Of a stretch of 64,000 nt of DNA, positions 11,279 to 24,200 are shown one piece after another. The stretch's first letter is position 1. Every line of letters begins with the position of its first letter. A model generated the notes under the pieces. The model saw nothing but the letters and a program-made list of their open reading frames with translations, ran no database searches and was not told where the DNA came from. Origin of the DNA: Costus lasius (lineage: Eukaryota; Streptophyta; Magnoliopsida; Zingiberales; Costaceae); NCBI GenBank assembly GCA_027563935.2, contig CM050446.2, positions 126,868,499-126,932,498 on the forward strand, in the 5' to 3' direction. The position numbers were made by a program, and so were the translations under genes.

Positions 11279-11283
11279 CGTAG

Positions 11284-11860
11284 TATGGCTAAACGTGCTC
11301 CTCACATTTACTATAGTGATGACTTGTGCTCCTCACATTTACACAGTGTGAGAGAAGCTTGAGAGTAGTGCATTTATGAGTTCTAAAGGAGTAGAATGAT
11401 TCCGTTTTTAAATAAAAAATAGACAAAAAAAATATTTAGTTATTAAAAATTAAAAAAATAAAAATTAATTACATTACTATTTTTGTATAGCTTTTACAAA
11501 TACTACCATTATTTTTAATAAATAAATAATTTATTTATAATATTGTATCACAATAAACTTATAAATTTTAAATATAATATTTTAAATACCTATATACTTT
11601 TACTAATAGTACATTAATAATAGATGGCTACTAAAAATAAAGAAAAAAAATATTATTTTAAAACTTTTAAAGTTTTTATAAAAAAATAAATATATTATTT
11701 TAAATATTATAAGTACAACTCATACTTGCCTTTTTATTGTACCTCTCACTTTAGAATCCACTAAATTTTTTTTTTTTGGATTGAAAAGAACTCATGATAT
11801 AATCCTGCATCTTATGCCATTGAACTGAAGATGAAAAATGGCCTGTGCAAAGTACTATAG
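11284..11860. other. AT-rich spacer, no gene seen
   Basis: Very AT-rich DNA with A and T homopolymers. A short word (GTGCTCCTCACATTTAC) is repeated near 11295 and 11326. No ORF or RNA gene could be supported. Confidence 0.4.
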
Positions 11861-11862
11861 GG

Positions 11863-12059
11863 GCATTTGGCGTTGCTTTTTAGCTGCTTAAAAGTAGATA
11901 TTTAGAAATTTAAGTATTTAATTGTCAGTTTTTAGTTAGCAGCTACTCCCCCTAGTTATTCAAAAAATTTACTTTACCAAACACATTCAAACTTTTTTAA
12001 TCAGTATTTTTCAACCAATAAAAATTAAAAATTTCAACTACTCTAAACGGACCCCATAG
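11863..12059. mobile_element. MITE-like element (GGGGCATTTGG...CCGTTTAG ends)
   Basis: An AT-rich stretch of about 190 bp is bounded by GGGGCATTTGGCG on the left and CTAAACGGACCCC on the right. These are imperfect inverted ends, and both are flanked by CTAT/ATAG. The GGGG-rich tip followed by TTTGG is typical of plant MITEs. No clear target duplication was resolved, so superfamily is not assigned. Confidence 0.4.
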
Positions 12060-12479
12060 CTTTATGGAAAAGATTTTTAATGTTCCAACATTGTTAAGTG
12101 GTTGCAGGAGTAGCAAAAGCTAGTACTGGTTGTAGGTGCAAAGCAAATAGTTCGTTCCCCTACAAGAGTTGATTGCTTGGTCGGGAAAAGCATTAAGATA
12201 CTTGCATTTGGCTCAGAGCACATGATTACCAATTTGCCATTACATGTGACTAATAAGAAAGTAAGCATCCATCTTACCTCTCTCCTATGTTTCCCAATGC
12301 TCATGTCTGCGTTTGGTGGCGTTTTATGAGAGTCAGACAGTGCCGGCGGCCAGCGGAAATTAGATTTTTTAACTTCAGAAGAAAGCTTTTTACATATAGG
12401 CAGATTTGAAGAAAGTTTTTTACATATATATGCAGAAAGCTGATCAAAACACAAAGCGGGGCAGAACGCAGCTTTAGGC

Positions 12480-13620
12480 CATTGGAAATCCCTGCCCCTT
12501 AACTTTTGGCCGAATTACTACCCAATGCAAGCATATCCTTGACCTCCTTAACCATAAGAATAATATCTCGATGAGCCTTGTTACCGCAAAATATGACACT
12601 CCTCATCCTTGGAACTCCTTTGGGAGTAGTTGGACATATCTTCAAGATCTTCAGGTTGGCCTGACTTGGATAATTGGTAGTGGTCTAACCACCAGCGTCA
12701 TTAATCAGACTTGGTGCCTTGATCTCCCTGTTCCAGTGAAGCCCACCTTCAGCTCCTCTATCTCGTTTGTTGACAATTTACTTGTTGCTGATCTTATACA
12801 TGATAGAGCTTATGATGTGCCATAAATTAGGGCTTAGGGAACCCTGAACTTTCAGCTGCCATTCAAAATATTCCTCTTTATGCTGATCCCCATGAGGACA
12901 CGGGCTTGGCGAGAGGATTTAGGAAAGGCTCAAGGTGTCTATGGTTGCTACAAGTTGCCTCAAAGATCAAGTTCTTCCGTCGGAAGCTGTTGCTTAGTAG
13001 ACTCCCTACTTTAGCTCATCTCACAAGCATTGGAATAGGCAGAGCAGGTCATTGTTTCTTTTTTCTTCCATGATGATTCTGATACCATTGATCATATATT
13101 TTATAGTGCGAATTTACCATTTATACTCTTGGAAAATTTATGAATTTTTGTATGAGCTTTAAAAGCCCGTGAAATGATGGTTCATAGATCTTTGAAACCA
13201 TGAACTCATTGATTCTAGCTATGTTTTGGAACATATGGAATAACACTTGTAATGATTAATTTCTTAATAGGAACTACTACCGGCTTCTAAGAATATTATT
13301 AGATAAGCTCTACCATAGTTCAATGACTCACGCTCTTGTTTATGCTATAAGGGAAAGAATGCTCTAATGTCCCTATCTATACTCTTTTTGTGGTCTAGGC
13401 CTCATCTAGGTTACTTCAAAATCAACGTCGATGATTAATGGGACCCGGAAATTGGCAAAGGGGCCTTGGATATTTCATAAGGGACGAGAAAGGTAATTGA
13501 ATAATTGCCTCTACTGCTCGTTTTCAATTGACTTCTATCATATACTTTGAACTCGTCTGTTACAATATATGAATCTTAAAGCAATACTCATATAATCTTT
13601 GCTACCTAAGAATCCTAGGA
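12480..13620 (+). pseudogene. Decayed LINE (non-LTR retrotransposon) 3' half
   Basis: Fragments in different frames follow the order of the C-terminal half of a plant L1-type LINE polyprotein. At 12600-12800 the reading includes a WIIGSG and WCLDLPVPVKPTF-like stretch typical of the region after the reverse transcriptase. At 12963-13067 a zf-RVT-like segment reads IKFFRRKLLLSRLPTLAHL. At 13390-13600 an RNase H-like segment begins HLGYFKINVD and is then broken by several stops. Frameshifts and stops separate all pieces, so it is dead. The reverse transcriptase core itself was not found. It could also be a host RNase H-domain relic, but the order of domains favours a LINE. Confidence 0.65.
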
Positions 13621-13639
13621 AAATACCTTACCTAGGAAT

Positions 13640-14660
13640 ATTTTTCTAACTTGAGAGGTGCCCTATATATATATGAACTTATTTTTGAAAAAAAAAAGTT
13701 TTGAGGGGGAAACTGAAAAGATAAGAAAATATTATATTTTTTTAATACATATAAAGCCATTAACAAAAATGGATAGAAAACAAGATATTTAAAATTTAGA
13801 TTTTATATAAAAAAATAATATAATTGTATTGATGAAGCTTTTTTAATGAAGCTAGAGTAAATTGCACAAAAGTCCAAGGTTACTTCGTTCATTCAGGTCC
13901 TTAGTAATTTGGATTATTCAATTATAAGCATAAAAAACATTTTAAAAGTAAGCTTGATATACAATTTTATTTTTTATATTTTAATTAAATAATTTAAAAA
14001 AATATAAGACTTATGATCAGATGACTCTTAATGTACTCTGAATATGAATAGTTATGCACATAGATTACTTGTGATTTTCATACCACCTATATGGTGAGCC
14101 AAGGGAAAAAAGGAAAGCAATTTACTCTGTTAGCTGTTGTTTGGAACTAGGTTCACTGCTAAACAAGTAAAGACATCTTGTGCCCCTCATTTGGTGTGAG
14201 GGTGATTGGTGATACAGAGAAAACAAGATAGCATGATTGGTGTTTGTGGGTTAGGCAGCAAGCCTAGCATACACAGGACCCACTCCTCATTTTTCTCCAT
14301 AGATTCAAAGGTTTTACCACTCTAGTTTACTGTGCTCTGGTTTCCTGTGATCTTGTGTGCCAACCTCACATTTTCACAATCAAAGAATCTACAGAGAAAG
14401 AAAAAAGTTTTAAGTGAAAAGAAAAAAGAATCAGTTTCATGTGGTAGATCTTAGTTGGTAGGATAGCAAATGGATAATTATGCTTTGTTTCCTGGTAATT
14501 TTAGTTATTGCTGTAATGATAAATTTGTAACATATCTGTATAAGTATACTAAAATCTTTCTACTCAGCTAATTCTCAAACTTCCTCTCTCCGTGGACTCT
14601 TCCTTCCATATGATCACCATGTGCTTGTGCTGGTAATCAATCCCACGGCCCGTGCTGCCA
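13640..14660. other. Upstream region of the HD-Zip gene
   Basis: AT-rich sequence with no protein-like ORF leads into the HD-Zip start. Promoter and 5' leader must lie here, but I could not place a transcription start. The last 90 bases before the ATG are pyrimidine-rich, as in many plant leaders. Confidence 0.35.
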
Positions 14661-15790
14661 ATGGCCTGCAATGGAATGGCATCCCCGTCTTCCTTTTTTC
14701 ATCCAGGCTTCATGCTGCAGATGCAAGCGCCCCATGAAGAGGAGCTCAGAGGTTCGTTCAATTGGCACCTCGTAGTGTCCAAGAGCATGTATGATTGATC
14801 AGTCTTTTTGGCCTTGGTGATTGCAGGTGGGGCTCCAATGCTTGGAAAGAGATCAGTGTTAGCCGATGAGACGAATGGGGAGGAAGACTTGTCAGATGAT
14901 GGATCGCAGGCAGGGGAGAAGAAGAGGAGGCTCAACGTGGAGCAGGTGAGGACATTGGAGAGGAACTTCGAGCTGGGGAACAAGTTGGAGCCTGAGAGGA
15001 AGATGCAGCTGGCGAGGGCACTTGGGATGCAGCCGAGGCAGGTGGCCATTTGGTTCCAGAACAGGAGGGCCAGGTGGAAGACCAAGCAATTGGAGAAGGA
15101 TTTTGATGTGCTCAAGAGGCAGTTCGAGGCCATCAAATTGGACAACGAAGCTCTCAAATCCCAGAACAAGCTGCTCCGAGCTGAGGTGCATACTTAAACT
15201 TTTCCGTGATCATTGCTGTGTGGGATATGGCTCTTGGTCTTTTCAGAAAGATGCTTCCTTTGCAGACTGAACACTTTTTCTTCCAATGATTGGGGAATCA
15301 TAGTTTCTGAGCTGATCATGAGGGGTTGAAGAAGATTGAAATTTCCCTTTTTCCTTCCAGAAGGAGGATCTTTCTTAGTTTCTTTCAACTTTTTGAGTCA
15401 GAAGTGGAATCACATGACATATTCCTATCTGATACTAGAACATCATCTCATTTGCAGATTTTGGCTCTTAAAGGCAGAGAGGCATCAGATGCCATCAACC
15501 TTAACAAGGAAACAGATGGTTCTTGCAGCAACGGAAGTGAGAACAGCTCTGAAATCAACTTGGACATCAAGAGCCCCCTCCAGCCGCCACAGGCTTTACC
15601 ATTTCTCCAATCAGTTAGGCCACCTGACATGAATCAGCTCTTTCAGAGCTCCTCAGGGCCGCCAGAGACAGTACAAAGCCCTAAGCTTGAGAATGGTGTC
15701 CCTGAGGGCAACTTCATCAACTTGTTATGCAGCAGCATGGAGGAACAATCTGCCTTCTGGTCATGGTCAGATCATCACAACTTTCACTAG
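14661..15790 (+). CDS. HD-Zip class I homeobox transcription factor (ATHB13/23-like)
   Basis: A nuclear DNA-binding factor that by family knowledge binds CAAT(A/T)ATTG-type sites as a dimer. Exons are 14661-14751, 14827-15185 and 15458-15790, joined by GT-AG introns with frame kept, giving 260 residues. Residues 62-117 form the homeodomain, with [10 protein letters not shown] at 106-115. The adjoining leucine zipper has heptad positions L119, L126, I133, L140, L147 and L154, with the second intron inside it. An acidic stretch ([10 protein letters not shown]) precedes the homeodomain. The N-terminal MACNGM start and the aromatic C-terminus (FWSWSDHH) match the clade of ATHB3/13/20/23 and rice HOX21/23. 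Clade members act in growth and stress responses, but no specific role can be read here. It stands alone between repeat-rich spacers. Confidence 0.93.
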
Positions 15791-18700
15791 TATTATCAAT
15801 TTTGAACCTGAGAATTAAGCTAGTACATGTCCTGTACCCTAAACGCATTGTGTTGTATCAATAACTTATAATAATTATCAAATATTCATTTTAAAATATA
15901 ATATTCTTGCCAACATTCTAAAATTCGGCTTCTTTCAACCTCAATTTGCCGTGATCTCTCTACGAGTACACATTCCTGAACAACAAATAGAAAAATCTTT
16001 CAGAACAATATGAAATTACTATCAACAATTACAGGACCCCTTACTCAGAAAAGATGGATTCTGAACTTTTTTCTTTGTTCCATGATCTTTACTGTTGTAA
16101 AAAGTTTCTTTTATCTTCTGGCTAAAGGACTTTAGGATGAGTATGCTTGAATTCTTGTTGAAATGTGTGCTCCATAGAATTTTGCGCTAGAAAAAGCCAA
16201 CAAATGAGAAAGAATACAAACTGATGCAACAGGAGTATCTAAATGTTAGGGCATGCTATATAACGGGAAAGAAAACAAAATATATGTTAGTATGTCATTG
16301 GTTTTTGCATATTAAGTTAAAATCTGAGCTGATTGAAGTGCAACTGCGGTTTTGCAATAAGCTGCATGTCCTTTATTATACTGTACTGCAAAACTTCGCA
16401 GCTGAACATCCATAAATCTCAGTACACTACTCATGATTCCGCCATTTGCTGTTCTTCATTGGATAATGTGCATGATTTGATCAAGAACAGATCCCAAAAG
16501 CTGACCTGAGGCTGATGATTATGTTCTCAACAAGATAAGATCAGGTTCAGTACTCAGAATGAGATTTTTCTAAGATGGCAAGAAAAAAAAAGCATATTGA
16601 ATGTAATATCATCTTCCAAGTAATTTCTGAACAGGAACCAGTAAGACTTCTTATGCAAAAGACTGATGAATGCTAGAATAAAGGGGACCATGCTATTTGA
16701 TATAAAAAAATATAAAAGAAAATTTTAATAAACTAAATTATAAATGTAAAAAAAATCACCTTTTTAAGGATTTATAGGACAAGTGATAGGCTGGACCATG
16801 TTGAGGCTTTAAGTAGTTGACAAGTGGAGAACTTTCACATGCTTTTAATAATAATAATAATGTTTACTAAAGTCAGCATAGCATTTTAACAATTTTGAAA
16901 GGATAGAACACTGAATCACATAATATAATTAAATATCTTGATTCTTGGAAGAGCTGAAATGTCTGCAGGAACTTGGTGCCCTGGTGGATGAAAGTTTTTA
17001 TTTCTGGTGTAGAGTGGCATGTGTTGCCAACTAAACTGCAGTATCTTCTTGTTTAAAATACTTCTTTCATTTGTTATTTTCTAGCTTGTTTTTTAGTTAG
17101 GTTACTTTGAGTAAGCTGCTGTGGAGCTAGACATGTGCAGCACAGATAAGAGGTGGGGGATGCCCTAATAGATATCCTACATAGGGGTCCCTACAAAAAG
17201 GACTCTATGCAAGCGGGCATGGCGCTGGATGTAGGTGTTGCAGCTCCACATCCTTAGAATGTAGGGTCGAAAGCCTCATTTGATTTGTAATTCATTTTTA
17301 TTGAAAGTTTTAAAATTGGTCTAAACTGGTTTACCGTTTGGTCTTGAACTGGTATACTACAGTGAAACTAACACTTTGCTACAGTGAAAATCGATTGTAT
17401 TAATATAGTATCATGATAAAATAGGACCCAACTTAGATTAAAACAAATCAAAAATTTTAATTGAGGACTGAAATTTTAAACCTTACTTTCATCTATAGTG
17501 TTTGTGTCTATGTTTAACGGCCACAAAGTCATGAACCTTTCATAGTCGAGTTGATTTGCATATGATTGCCAGCTAAACACAACCAATGTTTTTTATTTTC
17601 ACAAGCAATCTGGGAATGATCTCTTGTGATAGCTATCACTTTAGAGACAATAAGATCAAACAAAGCTAGACATTTCCACTAATAGTAATTGGAATTGGAA
17701 TAGCTGATAAGGACTCATGAAGGAAGATGAGTATTCCAAAGGGCTAAAGGAAAGTTGTGAGAATTAAAATCCTATCTAAGAACAGAGGATGCTCTATAGG
17801 ATCATATTGCAGGATCAAACTGAGGATCATATGATACTACAAATACACTAAATGATAAAATTTTATGTAAATAACAAGTTGCAACTCTCTTATAGAGTTG
17901 TAACAGTTGTGCTCAGAGACCAGCTCACTGTAGTAAACTTTCCCCTGTTTCCGTCAAAGTAAATAGGTAGTAGATGAGGGTAGCTAAGCTTCTCTAGAGC
18001 AGCGGTGAAGCTTCCCTATGTGGTGATGAAACTTCTTCTGAGAAGAGGCAAACTTCACACAGATTAAAAACAAGTAAGAACACAAAAAAAAGTGAAAAAG
18101 AATACTCATGAATCATGCAATACCATTAACCTCCAGGGTAAGTGGCTGTCAATTCAAGATGCATCAAGCTAATGATGGAGAAAGATACTGGTTCATGTGA
18201 ATGGTTTTGAAGTGTGATGCACGAACACTATATTGGCCACCTCAGCAGGAGTCCCTGGAGATTTGGTGGATGGGCCTTGATACAGTTTGCAGGGAATCCA
18301 TTGAAATGGGCTGCCAATTCTTTCAAGCATTCACTGCTTAAGAACTGGTTGATTTGATGCCTTACCAAACTGAATCATAATTTCCCAACAGTACTACTCT
18401 CCAGATGTTTCTTTATTGTGATCAATCCTCCTGCTACAGAAAACCATTCAGGGAAATTGAAAGTTGAAACAGTAGCCTGTCTGATGCAAAGATATCTGAA
18501 ACTTTTCTCTGAATATACTTTGACCTGAAAATAAAAAAATATATAATTTATTCTCTCCTAAAGCCCATTAGAACACACAATGGAAATGCTATTCACTTAA
18601 ATAGAATAAGCAAACGTTGATACAAATTAGAATTGCTTGGTGAGTACCTACCACTTACCTCATGGCGCTCTCCATCTACTGCACTTTAAAATTAATAATT

Positions 18701-19050
18701 GAGAGTGTCACATCAGGTACTAAGAAGGATATCTTTGCAAATGCCACTTGAGACCAAAATATCATAATTAAATGGTGCAATCGATGGCTAAGGGTTGCAA
18801 GATTTGCTGTGTAAAACAAAAGGAGTTTAAATATTTGAATGCAAGTCAAAAGAATAAGCGAAAAGTTAAAAGCCGCCTAGAATTTGTCAACGGAATGATT
18901 AATTAATTCGTTTATTTAATTAAGTAGGCTAATCTGTTTCTTAATTGTCCTGTACTCTACTCATGTTGAACAATGCACAACGCTTAAAAAGAAAAAAAAA
19001 AAAAATCAAAATCGAATATAAAAAAATCATGAATTTGTTTAATCAGTTAC
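15791..19050. other. Intergenic stretch, no gene seen
   Basis: The 3' untranslated part of the HD-Zip gene must occupy the first few hundred bases, but no single polyadenylation signal stands out. The rest is AT-rich, with an ATA/AAT microsatellite near 16848 and short unlinked ORFs (for example 16224-16415) without protein-like composition. I found no tRNA, rRNA or element with both ends. Confidence 0.4.
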
Positions 19051-19051
19051 T

Positions 19052-19530
19052 TAGCTGTATTTTGTGGAGCTTTTCGCTCAGCTTTTTGCTTTGACCCTGT
19101 TTTAATCGAGAAGTTTTTTGCAGAGAGTGCTGCAAAATATTTTAGATCTTTAATTTTTAATTTAAAAAATATTTTTTTAAGAAATATTGTAGGTAATAAG
19201 AGCTATCCAATGATATATATATTGTGATATTTTAGATCTTGTATACGTCTAAAATATCCTATACAAGATCACATATAAAATAAAAATGCATAGTATTTTT
19301 ATTTTATATGTGATCTTGTATAGGGTATTTTAGACGTATACAAGATCTAAAATACCCCCAATATATATACCATTGAATAACTCTTGATACCTACAATATT
19401 TTTAAAAAATAAAAATAAAAAAAACTTTTTAAATAAAAAATTAAGCACCCTTTCTCAAAAAATGTCCGTTTTAATCAGCTTTTCGTTTAGATGTGAAAAG
19501 CTTTTTTCTAAAGCTAAAAAAAATCAAGCT
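19052..19530. mobile_element. Foldback element with about 230-bp inverted arms
   Basis: Arms at about 19052-19288 and 19294-19530 are imperfect reverse complements around a 5-base centre. The inner 110 bp of each arm are nearly identical (for example TTTTAGATCTTGTATACG and its inverse). The outer parts are diverged, and the left arm has about 18 extra bases near 19130-19150. The tips read AGCTGTATTTTGTGGAGC and, inverted, AGCTTGATTTTTTTTAGC. A matching duplication of the flanks was not found. This is a long-arm foldback MITE; Mutator-like or other origin is open. Confidence 0.7.
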
Positions 19531-21276
19531 TCCGTATAGTCAGCATTGTCCACCTCTTGGAAAACGCTACCAAAGTATTCGGCAGCACGTGTCTGACAAG
19601 TCAAAATTAGTGTGAAAAAATTTAAATTTTCTCCAACATAGCATATTACAGTATGCAATTCAACAATTATATTACTATTGTACACATTGGACGAGCGTAC
19701 GCTAACCCTTCATATAAATTTTGCGAGAGTGCCCTGCTCCTATCCAATATTCGCTGCTCTCCAGGACAACTGGCTTCTTGTTGGTCAGCACAAAGCCACA
19801 AACGGGAAACCAAGGAGAAAGATAAAGTTAAAATGGAGCTCATCCACAATTCAGTGGGAAAGTGTTGCACCATTTTAGTGGGACAAACACTAACTATCCA
19901 AATGACCCCCTTTTTGCCGTGTGAACTCATTATTATTAATTCCAGGAATCGTTGGCGCTTTTGGGCCACTCAGTCACAAAGCATAATCTCTGCAAAAATG
20001 AAAGCCATTGCTGTCAAGCTTTCAAATCCACTGAATCACACAGCCACAACGCGACGTAGTACAAGTCAACCATTTCACACAGGCAGTCGCTGAATTGCAG
20101 TTCTGATTTGATCTCTGATGCTGCAACTTTTCCTGCTCCGCGGAGAAATTCTGCATGGTGATGCCACGACTCCAGCTGCATCGTAGTTAAGTCAACTCAG
20201 CTTTTAATAGAAAATTTAATCAGGAACAATTCTAACAGTGTTTCAAACTTGAAAGTATATAATTATAAGTCAGAAGGTTGACCCTTCAACTTGAATTAAA
20301 ACATTGAGTCTGTTCAGGTGTGGAAGGAGTCACCCTCAAGTTCATTAATTTTTCTGTAAAAATGTCAACAAAAATATATAGATTGCTAGAGTCAAAATCT
20401 CTCCTAGGCTGCACCTACAATTATTACTTTTTTTTCATTAAAAAATTGTATATTTTCCTTCAGTTCCATAATAATTAACAAACTTATATCTTCTCATTCA
20501 AGGTTCAAGCAATCTTTCTCATTTATTACGTAGTTTGAAACTCAGGACTTAAACAAGTCAAAATTTTGAATACCAAATCAATTCTTTTCTTAAATAATAA
20601 TTCAAAGAGAGTAATTTTCTTCCAACCAAGTATACTTTCACCAAATTATAACTTTTTCTTTTCTTATATAATAATTGAAAATAAAGTTGTTATCTTCCAG
20701 CAAAGTAAACTTTGACCAGACCAAGTGTGGAAGGAGTACTCCAATTTCAATACATATTCGTCTCTTCCAATTAATTGTTGCCACTTGTCACTATAATTAT
20801 TAGCTAGGAGATAAAGAGTACTTAAGTTCTAATAAAATGAGGCTGGCTTGCCCAAGGGTTTTTTTCCCTAATTAATATAAAGAATATAAATTTAGGCCCT
20901 TGATTTATTAAAGAATAAAAATATCTAAGTATTTGTTTTTGTTTCTTAATTATATTTTGATTATATTGAATTAAATAAGGTGTTTGGTGCATTAAATATC
21001 ACGGCATAGTAATATTTTCTTGGAAGGACGAGGGCTTTTATGTTAATGTCGCGGAACCACCAGCCATTTCTGCGAACTGCTGGAAGCCGGCCGCCTTCTC
21101 TCTCTCTATCTCGCTGTGTGTGATTTGTCCTTTCAACCCCAGTTACCTCCTTGATTTCGTCGCTGTCCTTTCCTCTGATCAGCCTGGCGAGGCCCTACGC
21201 GGAGTAAAAAGATCTGATTTTTTTGGCCGCCTATGTGAACTCTATCCTCGGAGGAGTTCGGTGGAGGAGGAAGGTG
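19531..21276. other. Upstream region of the RLCK gene, with a local duplication
   Basis: A 146-codon ORF at 19653-20093 has no recognisable motif or splice context and is not called as a gene. Two diverged copies of a stretch of about 60 bp (TTCTTTTCTTA(A/T)ATAATAATT...) lie near 20583 and 20657. A (TC)n/CT-rich leader near 21096-21110 precedes the kinase start by about 170 bp, consistent with a 5' untranslated region. Confidence 0.4.
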
Positions 21277-24200
21277 ATGGGCAACTGTTTCATCGCTCCG
21301 TGGACAGGCGAGCACTCGGGGGCCTCTCGCAGCTCCTCGCGTGAGTCTTCAACCTGATTGTTTCAGTTGATTTTCTGCTCAAATTTGGTATCTTTATGTC
21401 GTATTCTTCTGTGGGTTTCCTTTTTTGGCTTGGGTGTTGTGAAATGAAAAATCTGTGAACTTTTTGTTTCACAAATCACACTCTTATTGTTATTGACTAG
21501 ATTAATCGATGAAGTTCGATTGAATCTATTTTGTTGAGCTGCATTGCACGATTGACAAGCTTGCAGGGCGTAAGATTCCTTTATTTTATTCATAGGGTTG
21601 AATTTCCCTTCTCCCCTGTTTCTTCGCAATCCTTCCTTTCTTGCTACCCGCTCTGGATTAATTTGTCTTCTTGCAGCAGATCCTTCAAAAGTTGTCAGCT
21701 GCAGAACAAGTTCTTCTCTGGTTCTCTCGACCCGGACGACGGATTCGACGGCCTCGACTCTTACCGTGCCTTCATATGGTGAAAAATCCCGAAGTAGCAG
21801 CCTTCCTACGCTGAGAACGGAAGGTGAAATACTATCTGCCTCGAATTCGAAGGCCTTCGCCTTCAGTGAACTGAGAAGTGCGACGAAGAACTTCCGTCCG
21901 GAGAGTCTCATCGGTGAAGGAGGATTTGGTTTTGTCTACAAAGGTTGGCTAGATGAAAATAGTCTTGCTGCTTCAAAGCCTGGATGTGGAATGGTTGTTG
22001 CTATCAAGAAGCTTAAACCTGAAAGTTTCCAGGGCCATAAGGAATGGCTGGTGTGTGTTTTCATTCATGCAGTTGCTATATCCTTAAAACCTCTTTTGTT
22101 GATGCTTGTTCTATGCTCATGGCTGTGGCTGATTGCAGACAGAGGTTAACTATCTTGGTCAGCTTCACCATCCCAACTTGGTTAAGCTCATTGGCTATTG
22201 TTCCGAGGGTGAAAATAGACTCCTGGTCTATGAGTACATGGCAAAAGGCAGCTTGGAGAATCATCTTTTCAAAAGTGTGTATCAAGTAAATATTCAGAAT
22301 TGTTGCCTTCCTGTCCTTAAAATATCATCTTGTTCTATCAACAGCAAAGATAGCTTACCTGGGGATTTGATTTCCTTTCTAGCGAGTGCTCAACCACTTG
22401 ATTGGGCAACAAGAATCAGTGTTGCCATTGGAGCTGCTAGGGGGCTGGCATATGTGCACGACGCTGAGTCTCATGTAATATATCGAGATGTCAAGGCCTC
22501 CAACATTCTCCTCGATCCGGTATGTTACTGATAATTGTGCCAAGGAAAACAAGCATCCGTAGGTATTGGATTGAAAGTCCTTCGTCATGTTCGACCTTGG
22601 TGTAATGCAGGACTTCAATGCGAAGCTTTCAGATTTTGGCCTGGCCAAAGCTGGACCTACTGGGAGTTTAACTCACATCTCCACTGAAGTCATGGGAACT
22701 CATGGCTATGCAGCTCCAGAATATATTGCAACAGGTTTCTTTGGTTTCTGGTTTCCTGTTTAAATTTTAGTCCTCGTGAAACAATTTTTGCATGCTCGTT
22801 GTTTGGGGACGTGCAAGTATATAGAACAAGATTTCTGTTACAAGTAATGCTTAGTAAGGAGACCGACAATAGACCAATACACCGATTCAGATCAATATCT
22901 TAAACCTTGATGGTTAGTGAACTTCACATGCATAATTAAACAGAAGCATAAGCATTACTACAGAAGAAAGCCCATGTAGCAAGTTATATCTTTACGGATC
23001 TAACGTGAACCAATTTTACTATCCGGATTTATGTGCTACTCGAAAATGGCTAGGCTCATTTAATCATGATAGATTGGAGTTTCGTTGAGAGTCTTGTTAG
23101 CTTCTTACAAATGAGAGTAAAGTTCCAATGATGATTAAGATGTTCTCTCTTATATGTGCAAATCAATGTTCGCTCAAAAGGATGAGTTATGGTGTTTGAG
23201 TTGCTTAACTTACTACTTATGAAGGTTTAACAACTATATCCTGGTATAGTCCCATATAGAAAGTAGGAGAAATGATGAAATAATATGTAAAGTTTAGTAT
23301 GTTACACCCTAATAAATCTATATCAAGATATAACAGAATCAATTGATGACAATTTTCTAAGCTTTTTAACGCATACATAAATCGGTTGAGATTTAATCAA
23401 AATCATACTAAACTAGTCTAATTTTGAACTATTTCAAATCAATTTTGACTCAACCCCTAAATTAGAATAAACCATGCTAGGTGTGATGCTCCCGGGTTTT
23501 AGCACAAAGCCCAAAGAACACTGAGATGGAGCGATGGTGGGACCCCTCGTCATCAGCCATGTTGGACGACTCGGGCGTGCGATTGTGTCACTGAGGTTGA
23601 CACAAGTCCATAGGGTGAGGGTCGAGTCAAAGCACGGAGTGTGGGTTCACATGTGGATGTGGGCTTTCGACTCGACCCATGGACCCCGGACCCTCTCGCA
23701 CAAGCTTGCGAGCGTGTGCATCGAAGAGGGTCAACCGTGGGGCGATTCTGAGGTCAAATTGACCCCGAATCGGGCCTAAACCAGCCTTTCAGGCTGAACC
23801 GAACCGGTTCAGCCGGTTCAGTCGGTTCACGTGTTTCACTGTGCGCGTACGCGAGCGAAAGAGGGGAAACATCCCCTGTTCTTCGTTTGCGTTGAATGCG
23901 CTACCACCAGCGTTGATTCCGGCCAGCTGGAGGAGGCGCGCCAAGGATGGAAGGGGCGGCGAAGTTGGTGGTGAAATAAGGCGTGGACTCCTACGTGGAC
24001 GAGCCTAGGACGGGTTTTCGAATCCGCCCCGGTGGAAGCGGAATCTCCGGCCAATCTCCGGCGGAGATCACGGCTTGCGTGGCGACGAAGATGGAAATCT
24101 ATCCTCGTCGAGGGGAGGTTGTCAATCAAGCGATTACGGACACTTGGGCAAGGTCTGGCGACGGGCGAAACAGATCTGAGAGCATAGTGCTTTGCGTTTC

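Noticed and set aside
19653..20093. 146-codon ORF
   Set aside because: No motif, no splice context, mixed composition and a strong overlapping ORF on the other strand; treated as chance.
22379..22648. Minus-strand ORF inside the kinase exons
   Set aside because: Shadow of the RLCK coding sequence on the other strand.
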